Program-made: the position numbers and the translations under genes
The notes under the pieces: model-generated
What the model was told of the DNA's origin: nothing
The model's input: only the letters and a program-made list of their open reading frames with translations
Database searches by the model: none
Shown: in pieces, positions 50,901 through 63,000 of the stretch
How positions within the stretch are numbered: position 1 is the first letter of the stretch
How the letters are laid out: the number at the start of each line of letters is the position of its first letter
Origin: Antedon mediterranea
Lineage: Eukaryota; Echinodermata; Crinoidea; Comatulida; Antedonidae
Direction of reading: 5' to 3'
DNA length: 64,000 bases
NCBI RefSeq assembly: GCF_964355755.1
Contig: NC_092673.1
Coordinates: forward strand, 9,431,001 to 9,495,000

Positions 50901-53900
50901 ATAAAATGATCAAAAAATGGCCAAAAAAAGTCAACCAAAAACTCATTAGCTGGCAGCCTATTAGACTATTTTTTTGCTTTAAATTACAGTTTTTTCAGGT
51001 AGATACAATTTTTTTGGATCAAAATTTGGTCAAAGTGGATAAATATGTGACATTAAAATGGCATACTCAAAAACAATTTTTTTTTTAAAGAATTATTTTG
51101 AAGAGTTTGTATAATTATTTATTATAAATTAAGATTCAGTTCAGCCTTAATAGAACGGAAAGAAGTTTTGTCCGTAAATATAATGGTAATGAAAAAACTT
51201 GCATTGCAGATGAACTAGATTTAATTAGGTGACCCCAATTTGTTTCACTTAATAATGGAAGCTTAGATATGAATTTATTGTTGTGACATCGTCAAGCGGC
51301 CACTCAAATTTTAAAACTAGGATTTTTTTCTTTTTTGTACTAGAAATCACATTTAATAGAGCACATCTCGCCTTATCTTTTTCCCAGATTTTAACATTTT
51401 CTTGCTCAAACATTTTATTTTTGAATAACGTGGTTACTTAAAATGGATATGAAAGGATTCCTAGCAATATCATTTTATTGGCTCAACTTGTAGATCAATC
51501 AGTTTTAAGCCATAGTCATAATTAATGTTTTGGACGACGACAACGCCCTCAAAACGCCCCTGGGCATTGTGTAAAAATCTTTTTGTGACGTCACTTATAA
51601 CAATTTTTGTATTACAGAGATAGGAATTTTTCAGTAAATCATTGATTGATGCGAAAGCATGGTATTAATTACTTATCTCTTTTATATTTTTATTCTTGGA
51701 AAAGTAAGTTAGCCTAATCGAATAAAATTAATTTATATTATCAACCATATTTTTTTTTAATGGATTTTAATTTAGTTTTTCAAGGCTACCTTACAATTAC
51801 ATCCATCAATATTTTAGGTCAGGTCATATATGTCTTTGTGTCATTTTTATTTGCAAACAGTAACATGTTTGAAGATCGTGAGCATGGCATTGCGGGATAC
51901 CACTTAACACTGAAATCTTAGAGGATAATTTAGATCAAACTCTTACTCTATGAAACCCCTCTGACAAATAATCCATCCAAGAATTTTACCCGAAATTCCA
52001 TATGCTTCCAGTTTAGACACAAGCCTATTAAATGAGGAACACTATCAATCACTTTGCGATAGGCTAAGGACATATGTGTTTTATCCATTTTGGATGACCA
52101 AGATCTTTTACTCTGAAGGCATGTTGAGCTTCGTATAGTAGATTATGTTTCCAAATGTGTCATGATACTATCTTTTAACAAATATTTAAAAAATCTTACA
52201 TACACCTGATATAGGCTTACTGGATGGTAGTTGGTAGCCTTTCTAAAATAATGTGAAAACTATGGCTTTTTTCCATATTGGGTACCAATCTCTCATTTAA
52301 CAATCTCTGAAATATAAAATAAACTTTTTAAGAACGATCTGGGCCTGCAGATTTTGTTCCATCTAATTTACTAAGATTGGAAATTAATGTTTGATTGTTT
52401 CCGAACCAAAATGTGGCAGTAACTGCATATCTTTATGATCGTGATCTTTTGTGATTGTTGATTTTTAAAGGATCACAAAATGATTGCACGTAGAGATAGA
52501 TACATCATTCAATTGATCAATTTTACACCACAGGCGTGATCAGCTACTGTACACCTCTCTCGTCAGGGTGTTACTATAGTATGACAAAATAGATGGAAAT
52601 GCTACTTTTTTCATTCAGCTGGTCATAAAAAGATGTTACAACATACGATATGAACAACATTTTATTTAATACATCTATCTTCAATAACAAATTATAAACA
52701 TGAAGGTTCAATTTTGAGTAGCTGTAACAGGTTCAAATATACGGTATAGGTTAAATTATGTGACCATTTTATTCAAATTTTTAGATAAATATGATCATGG
52801 AGGAAATATGATATGATGATGTCATTGAATGAATAGTGGGAGCCCATGAGAAGGATTATTCATAGTCATAAAACCACCATTTACAATCCATAACCGCCTG
52901 CCAGACAGATACCAATCAAATTCACGAAACATGAACTTCAGGTCAAAGTAAAAAAAACATACACGAACGCAGAAATGTGTGCACAATTGCCCGTAAAAAA
53001 TTTGAAATGCTCAAAATTAATTTCAAATCAAATTAAAGAATTTTGAGTGTATAAAAATTGTCCAATTTTTTCGCATTAACACAAAAGGTCAGTTTTTCCA
53101 CTTGATTTTTGCCCTTCATACCCTACATGATGAATTCCTTTCTTAACAACAAACACATGCATATTAAACTATAAAACTCATGAGCAATTGTTAATAGGCA
53201 ATTTAATGCAAATCTGTGTAGAAACATGCCAGTTTTAAATCTCTTATATATTTCATTAGAATAGAAGGTAACCCCATTTTTAAACTTTATTATGGAAGCC
53301 ATTGAGTTGTGGATATGAGTTTATGTACAATTTCATCATATGGCCACCTGAATTTTAAAAATAGGATTTTCATAAATTATCACATTCAACAAAGCACATC
53401 TTTTATTTTTTATATTTATTTATATACCGGTATCTATACCTGATTTCCTCTCAAATTGTAATGTTCTTGCTCAAATAATTATCTTTCTCATTGATTTGGT
53501 CATTTTCATTCTGCTACTGTTACTAGGTGGCCCAAGTATAAAAATAGTTCACATAGCCCAAGTAATCTGGAGACCATACTTAATATCCCTCCTTTGATTA
53601 TACTTTGAACCATGTCTTGATAAAACCCCAGTAAATAAGAAGATTAAACGAGAACTTACCTGTTCGAAGTTTGATCTTAATTTTATGAGGTAGGTGTAAG
53701 TGAGTGATAACATGAGATCCCGTTGCGCACGCGCACATCGGTCTTCAACATGAGGCCAGAGTTGCATCTGTATGGAATTTCTGACTAAGTGGAGCGAAAC
53801 TCAATAATCAAGTTTATAACATATTGGAGCTGTCTTCCATTTATTAAAGCTCAGTTAATTCAAGGGTAAGGCATGGAGGGCATGTTATCTCTCACTTACA

Positions 53901-56900
53901 CCTACCAGTACTTCATAAAATAAAGATCAAACTTCGAACAGGTAAGTTCTCGTTTAATCTTCTTATTTTATTTTGCTACGGTGATCGTTCTAGATCACAT
54001 GAGAGTTTAAAGAAACTCTTGCCTCAACAACCAGTTTGTTTGGGTAAATAATAACGACACATGTAATTAAATAACATTGATATTTATTATTTAAATAACA
54101 TTTTGATTGCTGGGTATAACTTCCCAACATGGGATTTCAAACTTAATCCCAAACACAACTTGTATTGCAAAAAACACTTTTAACAACCTATACTCCAACT
54201 TGCTATGAAGTATAGCATTTAGAGCAACAGTTATTAGCATTAGCCATTTAAAATATAATGTTTTGTAGGAACTATTTTTCTGTGTATAACAATCCCATCA
54301 TGGAATATTAAACTCAATTAACAAACACAACATGTAACTGTACTACAGTTATAACAATTTATCAAACTAACTCAATAAAGTGTGCGCTTGTTAGTTATGG
54401 TAATTAGTGCGAGAGCAAAGTTATAACTGTCTTCACAAATGGGTTTATTATCATAAATATGATCCAAATGTTTTTTCACTGTTCCAACCCACATGTTGCA
54501 AAATATCAGAGACTGGAAGCATAGATCGTTTTACTTTTGAAACTGCTGCCGACCTAGTTGAGTGAGCTTTCAACTGTATAACATCAATTCCTAAAATTTG
54601 AATCTCACATTTAATCCATCGTGCTATAGTGTCAGTTGAAACTCTCTTAGATTTTTTATAGCTTATAAATATATACTCTTCACCATTGCGAAGGTATTTC
54701 GTGCGGTCAATGTATTATACCAACGCAGTGTAAACACAAATATTAGGGTCTGGTAGATATTTCTTGATATTGAGGTGGCAACCCGTCGGCTTTCCTGGTC
54801 TGTTCTGTTTCAATAATTCATTTATTTTGAAATTTACCGACGACGTCGTCACTTGCTTGGTGTCTATGTTTTGCAAATGGAGTGTTTGTTGACGTTTTGC
54901 AGTGACTATAGAGCTAACAGCATGCATGTTTTTAGGGTCAAATCTCGAAGGTTGAGAGATTCAACTGGAGACTGTTTCTATATAAGATTAAGTACTGGTT
55001 TTACATACCATGTAGTGTTAGAGTGAGGTGCAGGTGGTTTCAGGTTAAAGACGCCTTTCATGAATTTTCCTAACGGAGTGCCATCTTTGAGGGTCACAAA
55101 CGATGACAATGCAGCTTTTGCGATGTTGAGAGCGCTATATCCTAACGTAGGATATAATGATATCCTAACGTAGGATATAGTGCAGTAAAAACATCCAGAA
55201 ATTTTACGACAGTGGTATGCATAGAATTAATCTGTCGTTGATGCGAAAATTCCAGTCATTTGTTAACATATATAGTATTGTTTTTTTTTTCTTCTGAAAA
55301 GCCATTGTCTTTGAAGATTTCCCGGACAACCTGCAACACATAAGGTATAATCGTTTGTAAAGTGGGTGGTCTCGACTGGAAACCGGTTGAGTAATTATAT
55401 TTTTCCCAGATGGAAGTATTATTGGCTCTTCAATTAATGAGAGTAGCTTAGCAAACCAGGGTTGTGAAGGCCATAAACCCATCCGATTCTTCCACCTCTA
55501 TTTTTCAAAGGCACTTTGCAATGATGCAAAATGGGGGAAATTAAATGCAAAGAAAATTGTTTTTCCCCAATGAAGTGTAAACGCATCAATAGCAATTGCG
55601 TTTGGGTCTGGTTTCCATGATACAAATCTTCTCACTTGAGCATTGAGGTGCGATGCAAACAAATCTATATCAAGTTTTCCATACTGTATACACAGTTTTT
55701 GGAAAACTGCCCCATCAAGTTCCCATTCTATTTGGTCATTAAACTTCCTAGATTTTGTATCAGCAATAACATTTTGAATTCCAGGTATGTATTGAGCAGT
55801 GACAAATATGTCTCTGGGTATCTCTGGGTATGCACCATTCCCAAATTTCTTTTGCCATAGCATTGCAAGCCTGTAATTTTATTCCCCCCCCCCCCCCATG
55901 TTATTTATATACACCATGCTGCAGTGGTATTGTCAATTTTTATCAAAACATGGCTATTTGAACTATTTACACAAAAGGCTTTTAGTGCAAACAAGGCAGC
56001 CTTCATTTCTAGATAGTTTATTTCATTTGACTTGATTTTTTCTATTTCTTTGGAATTCCATCTCCCCCCTATGTGAATAGAACCGTTTGACGCACCCCAT
56101 TCTAGGCCCGAATCATTACTAGTTAGGTTCACAGAGAGTACCCCATGATCTATTTTCTTTGTTGCCGATTTAGCATTTTCACTCCACCATTTGAGTTCCC
56201 TTTTAGCGGTTTGTGTGATGGCCATTTTTCTATCAAAGTGGCCCTTATTTAGTCTCAGTGCATAGATTTTGTCTTTTTCAAGCCCATGGTAATGGTCCAT
56301 ATTGAACACGAGCTTACCTATAACCGATGAGACAAAACGAATAGTGGGCCTAATTTTTGTAATCAGCAATTTACATTGATTACATATTTCTTGGGCCTTT
56401 TCTTTTGTGAGGCTTATTTTCATGATGCGAGAGTTTATTACAAATCCAAAAAATGTTATTTCCCTCACTGGCTCAATTACAGATTTAGATGGATGGATGG
56501 CAAACCCCAAGTTAGAAAATAGTTCTGCTGTTTATTTAGCAGCTTTTTTATTCTTAGCAATTATAATTGTATCATCAATGTAGGCAATAACAGTATGTAC
56601 GGAGAAGCCGGCCCGGACGCGATTTTTTTTTTCGTACATAAGGAAACGTCACAAAATAAACATGAACACGGAACAAGAAAATTTAACTGATGAATTATTC
56701 ATGTTTATTTTGTGACGTTTCATGAGGGGTCCCCAACTTATATACGAAAAAAAAAATCACGGCCCGGACAGGGCGACCTTCCTATGCTTTCCACTATGCT
56801 TCATACTTACCGGCCCTGCGGGCGCGGTATTATGACTAATGACTTATGTAACGGTAACGTATACGATCTTACCGCGAAAGTTAGTGGTTTTTTCCAGTCC

Positions 56901-59900
56901 CTTACTTCTGAGTTCAAACCCTTTGAACCAAAAACCAATGATAGTAACACTGTAGTTCCACCCCATTTAATTATCACGCCAGAGACAATTGAGTCTAAGC
57001 TTAAACTTGTGAAATGTAATAAAGCCCCAGACCCGGACGGAATCCCTCCAAGGGTACTACGTGATTTTGCCAATGTCCTTTCCAAGCCGATAAGTGCAAT
57101 AGTTAACTCCAGTTTAAGGGAAGGGGTTCTCCCCATGCTTTGGAAGTCAGCCGATATAATCCCCATTCCAAAGGTTAACCCACCTAAGGTTCTTGAGAAT
57201 GACTTGCGTCCTATTTCGCTGACTTCCACCACCATGAAAGTTATTGAAGGGATCGTAGGGGTAATGATTTGGGTCCAAATTAAAGATAAAATCAAGTTAA
57301 ATCAATTTGGTTGCTCTAAGGGTGTGTCTACCACTGACGCTCTTATAAATTTGTTAACCGAATGCTTTACTGCTACTGACCAAGGAGATGAAATGAGATT
57401 ATTATTGCTTGATTTCAAAAAGGCTTATGATTTAATTGACCATAATATATTAATTGATAAGTTGTATAATTTAGGGGTCGAAGACCATCTAATCTCTTGG
57501 ATCTATGCTTTTCTATGTGATAGAAAACAACGTCTTAAACTAGGCGATTAATTGTCCCCTTGGACAGTCGTTAAGGGCGGTATCCCCCAGGGATCCTGGT
57601 TGGGGCCCATGTTGTTTATCATCTTTGTCGACGATCTTCTGGATGGGGTGCCGTGCATGAAATACATGGACGACACCTCCATCCATGAACGCGTTAGCAA
57701 AGATGGGGCAACTGTACTCCAAACCACTCTTGATGAAACTGTCCAGTGGGCTAAGGATAACAATATGTCCCTTAATATTAAGAAAACGAAAGAGATGAAA
57801 ATTAGTTGTAAAAGGTCAAAGACTGCTTTTGAGCCACTTCATGTTGGAGATTGTAATCTGGAACGTGTGGACGAATTTAAACTCCTTGGTGTAATTATTT
57901 CTCATAATTTGTCATGGCAACCTCATATTGACAAAGTGATTAGTAAATGTAATTCTAGAATGTACTTTCTCAAACAGGTGCGGAGGGCAGGCCTGGATTC
58001 CCCCGCACTTGTCCAATTTTATACTAGTATCATTAGACCAATATTAGAATATGCGGCCCCAGTTTGGGGATCAAATATTACGAAGCAACAGAGTCAACAA
58101 CTTGAACAAATTCAGAGAAGGGCCTTTAAATGTATTTTTCCGCATGCTACTTATTCCGATGCCCGCAGCTTCCTTGGTTTTTCTACCTTAGAAGACCGCC
58201 GTGTTCGACTGTGCAAGGATTTTTTCGTTAAAATCAAAGACCCCAGTCACAGATTGAATCATTTGTTACCAGAGGCTCCTTCTGCTGCTTATAATCTTAG
58301 AAGACTCCGTGAGTTCTGTATCCCTAGAGTTAAAACTAACCGTTCAAAAACGTTTATTATTAATCACGGACTATTCCAAAAATGGTAAACATTTAGTGTT
58401 ATGTTTCCGCGACCTTCCGTACCATTGTGTGTAAATATTTTGGAAAATTTTTGAAGTTTTTAACATTTTTTTAATTTGTAAAAATTTTTAAAACTTTTAC
58501 ATTTTTATAATGCAGGCCTATATCAATATTCTGATGTTTTCAGTTAAACTTGTTTTTAACATTTTGAATATATTTTATTGTTTTTATAATAAGTGATATT
58601 TAATTGTAATTTTGTTTTAATATTTTGATTGTATGTTCTACCTTTCTAAATGTCTTTTATATTTTGATATTGCATTTTATTTTTCTGAGTGAAACGCTTT
58701 TGTTAAACTTCAATCTTTCGTTTGATTGCAATAAAGTTCTATTCGTATTCGTATTCGTATATTCCTGCTATTAATTAGCACGCCTGGCCCCACAGGGTTG
58801 GCGAAACCTGTCAACTATTTTTTGTGATTGTTCGTTATTCCTAATACCAAGTGATAAGTTGTCCATCACGAAACAATGCTTAATCAATAATCAATTTTTC
58901 TTTAGATATCCGATGTTGAAGACTTCTGATTTTGTGCGTATCCAATGAACTGACGTGCGCGTGCGCGTGCGCAACAGGATCCGTAGCGAAATAAAATATT
59001 TTTTTCGTGAGTCTCCTTCCATTTCGATCTTCAAAGCTCACTTGAAGACTTACTTGTTTCGTTCCGTGCTAATTTATTATTTGCATTTTTTTATTTTTTG
59101 TTATGCAGGATAGTCTGTTGCTCACGTTACTATGACACTTGTGAATAAATAGCTATCTTGTCTTGCCAAGTTAGTGAAACAGTGTGGTGATGTGAGACTC
59201 TGTTTTCAGACTTTTTTCTGTTGCCTTGGTCAATTTGTTCTGTTAATTAGGCTTTTTCCTGATTTATTTAACAATAACACGTTCTTTTTACACTAGTGTT
59301 AATCAGAGCATAGAGACTATATTTGTATTTTGCGCTATAAAAAATTAAAAACCATTTTAGCATTAACTCATATTTCTTATTAGTCAGAGCGTACTGTAGG
59401 CGTTATTTAAATATATTTTACTTTAAATTATTTTAAAGGCAGAATATAGATCTGAGAACCAAATTGGCATCTACCAAGACCAGCCTGAGGGACATGGATG
59501 CAAAAATGGAGAAATTGAGCATTGAAAGAGATGGGTATGTAAAGGAAACAGCAGAGCTTAAGAAAACTTTACATAATGCAGAGGATAACAAAGCAATTCT
59601 GGAATCACATATCAGTGAGAAAGAAAAAACTCTGTATAGCCAAACTGTAAGATACTCGTGCCTAAATAGTCAATTGCAAAAGGTAAGCATAATAATTGTA
59701 ATATCTAGGTCGTGCCAACGGATGGTTCTCGAATACACAGTAATTTCAGTGTTAAAAAAACTGCCGATTTCAAATGTACTTACTGCAGTCAACTAAAATT
59801 ATGCCTTTAACTTTTGTTTGTTAATATCTTTGATTGGCTGATTTGTTTTATTATGTAATTTTGTGACTTATATATGTTATTCTTTGTTACAATTCTCTTC

Positions 59901-59981
59901 ACCTGATGATGGGCTATGCCCGAAACATGTCGTAAAAATAAATCTATATTGAGGCAGTTTTAACTTATTTGATCTTGATTT

Positions 59982-60034
<53 letters not shown>

Positions 60035-63000
60035 GGTTGAAAGTATCTGACCGTTAGGATAGAGTGCTCAATACCAAGGTAGAGCATCAATAAATAAATT
60101 AAATAACAGCAGAAAACTTGGTTACTTCATTGTTTTAATTGCTACAAATCTGTTTCGTATGACCAGCATGTAGCTGGCCGCAGTCTTCAGGCGAAATATA
60201 AAACATAAGTGACACAGTTATATCACAGGGATTAATTGAAGTGAGTCATCAGGAAGTCGTATACAATAGCCTATTGTTTCAATTAGATAAACTATTAGGA
60301 TCTGCAATTTAGTAAGAACTTTTTCCTATGTCTGCAAGTCGAAATTAACTCGTTCTTACGGTTCAGTGAGCATAGCTCTGGTTATAATAATAATATACTT
60401 TTCATGTACATAAATTACATCTTTTGTTAATATTTGAGTCTTTAGTCAACCGTATCGAATGATAGCGCCGTTTACACCTATCCTTGGAACAGAATGTATT
60501 TTGTAAATCACGGTTTGGCTCAGTGAGCAAATCGCCATGACCATTGATATCAATGCTTAGTAGGTTCGAGTTCAATCCGCGACATGTGTAATAATTAAGT
60601 ATCACCGTTTAAAGCTAAAAATCAAAACTAAACTGTAATGTAATTACAAAACTAGCAAAAAAGATACCAAAAAATAAAAAAATAAAAATTGAAAAAAAAA
60701 ACACACACAAATAAAACGAATCCAAATGAGTGTCGTGTTCCCGCTAAATATCAAATATCAACGAAAAATACACCCAAATTTTCGACTAAATTTTTATTAT
60801 TCTAATAATTCGATAACATTAAAATGTTTTAATCTCTGCAAGTTGTCACTTTCTGAGGCGCACCCCAAATCCAGTATTGCTTTTATTGTAGCTTACAGAT
60901 ATTTCAAAGTACTTCATGTATAACAAAATCAATGGCCGTAAGTAGTTCCGAATTGTATTGTTTGTTTAAAAAAAAAACCAATTTGTTGGGGCCGGGAAGC
61001 GATTTTTTATTTCGTACAGAGGTTGGGGCCCCTTATGTGAAAGATAGTTAAGTTCCTAAATATAACTAAACCTAACCCTCTAAATAATCTCTCTCTCACT
61101 ATAAAGTAAAGAGAACTTGCTCATCGGATTCGAACCCCATACATCAACATGTAAAGTCCATAGCCTAATCCACTCGACTACACAGACGGCTCGACAGAAA
61201 ACCTTTGTATTAGCGAATTGTTAGCTCATTGCTAATGTAGCAATGTGTTTTCATTTGATTGATTTATCAACTTATTATCGTATCAAATAATTAATACACC
61301 ACAAAAAACACCCAAAATAATTATAGTTTGGCATTTTTATACTTTCGTTATGTATTTGCGCGCATCATCTAATTTACACGGCACAATTTTTCCTTAGCGT
61401 CTTTTATTTTCCAGTCAAAAGTAAAGTCTAAAGTTCCATATACACTGTACTACTATTGCTTTAATGTTTTAGCCTACATATATTGAAGTGAAGGAATAGT
61501 GTATAACAAACCAATGGCCGTAAATACAGTAGTTCCGAATTTTATTCGTGATACAATTTGTTTTTATTTTAATAATTTGTCAAAAGTACTTTTATCAAAG
61601 TGCGCTGTTATTATATTTGCCCATGCAAAGTATATAACATACTAAGGCAGAAAAAGACCGTGTGGAGCACGGGTTACTGCTAGTACTGTATTATACATAG
61701 ACACAAAATAGAGAGGGCACATTAACATTTTATTTTCTACAGATCACAATGATCATTATTTATTAAAACATGTTAACATCCTTCTCTAAACCTGTAATTT
61801 ATTCCAATAGACACAGAATTCATTGGCAACTGTCCATGAAGCACTTAAGAATTCCAAGGATTACAATGCCAGCTTATTAAGAGAACGATCTGATCTCCAG
61901 GCCAAATTGGAATCTCTCAGAGAAGCTTGGGAAGATGACAAAACCAAACTTGCATTAATTCAGGAGAGCTTTACTAACACAGAATCAAAACATGAAAAAA
62001 CAGTAGAGATGCTGGTATGTACTATAACACACATGGTTGCTATTATGTTTTCTGTGAAAATTGTAATGCAGAACGGTGTAAAACGATTGATATCAAGCAA
62101 GTAAGATCACCTCTGTCTATGTAATGCTGCATGCTGTGTTAGCTAAACAATGATCCAATCCACTTTTTGTTATTTTGGCAATCTAATTTTTGTTTGTTTG
62201 ATGGTTCATACCTTCAGACATGGAAGATACACTAATGTGTAAAAATCCATATATATATAAAAGGCAAACACAAAATGTTTGTCCGCTATGCACTACGCCG
62301 TTCAACATCCGATCCGTCTGAAATTCACACCCAACATCCATCTTGCTACGGAGATGGTCATAGGGTATATAAAAAGTTTGTAAACAAAATATTTACTGAA
62401 TTATGAGTTCTTAAATAATAAAAAAAATACCCCTGGATCAAAAGGCTATCAAATTCATCCCATGTGGCTAATTTAATGCAAATTGTAGAAAAAAAATGCC
62501 TATTTTGAATCTATTATCGCTCCTCGTGATCCTCAACAGTGACCCACCATTTTTTCAACTTATGAAAACTAATGAGTATATTTTGCTTGACGAGTGAGTG
62601 TCTTGATGTCATCATATTTTAAAATATTTTTTTTCTTTTTTATGCTAGTTAATTAAATTTAATTTCTAAGCATCCCGCTTATCCATATTTCAATTTCCCC
62701 ATATTAAAATTTTTTCATGCTCAATCAATTACCTTTCGTAATTTTAATATTGATAACGTCTGTCAGTGTCATGTCTAAAAATTTGAATAACCTGGGTCAC
62801 TTAATTTTATCATTACAGTATTTTCCTATCTCTTATATAGCTCCTCCGAATTGTGATAGTGATAGTCGTGATTAAAACATATTTTGCGTATCTGAAGTTC
62901 AGATAATTATTTTGGAAGCTGTTATTTCATTTCATTTTGAAAACCTTGTGTTAACAATTAGTTAGTATGTATATAATAATACAGTATGACACAAAATAGC

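Larger units (their letters stand above)
53634..56600 (-). mobile_element. DIRS-type tyrosine-recombinase retrotransposon, decayed
   Basis: Minus-strand order is RT end, RNase H, a DIRS-specific C-terminal domain, then a tyrosine recombinase, as in DIRS elements. At its 3' side two arms (53634-53713 and 53885-53973) are reverse complements sharing AACGAGAACTTACCTGTTCG and AAGTTTGATCTT, as expected of DIRS terminal and internal complementary repeats. The 5' part of the RT is cut off at about 56600, where a small MITE and a LINE follow. Frames are broken by several indels. Confidence 0.85.

Noticed and set aside
56807-57295. 162-codon minus frame
   Set aside because: Antisense shadow of the LINE reverse transcriptase at 56770-58388, which has clear family motifs.
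58905-58990. Second terminal repeat of the DIRS element
   Set aside because: Shares only a GC-rich GCGCACGCGCA word and TCTTCAACAT with 53714-53760; too little to place the element's end.
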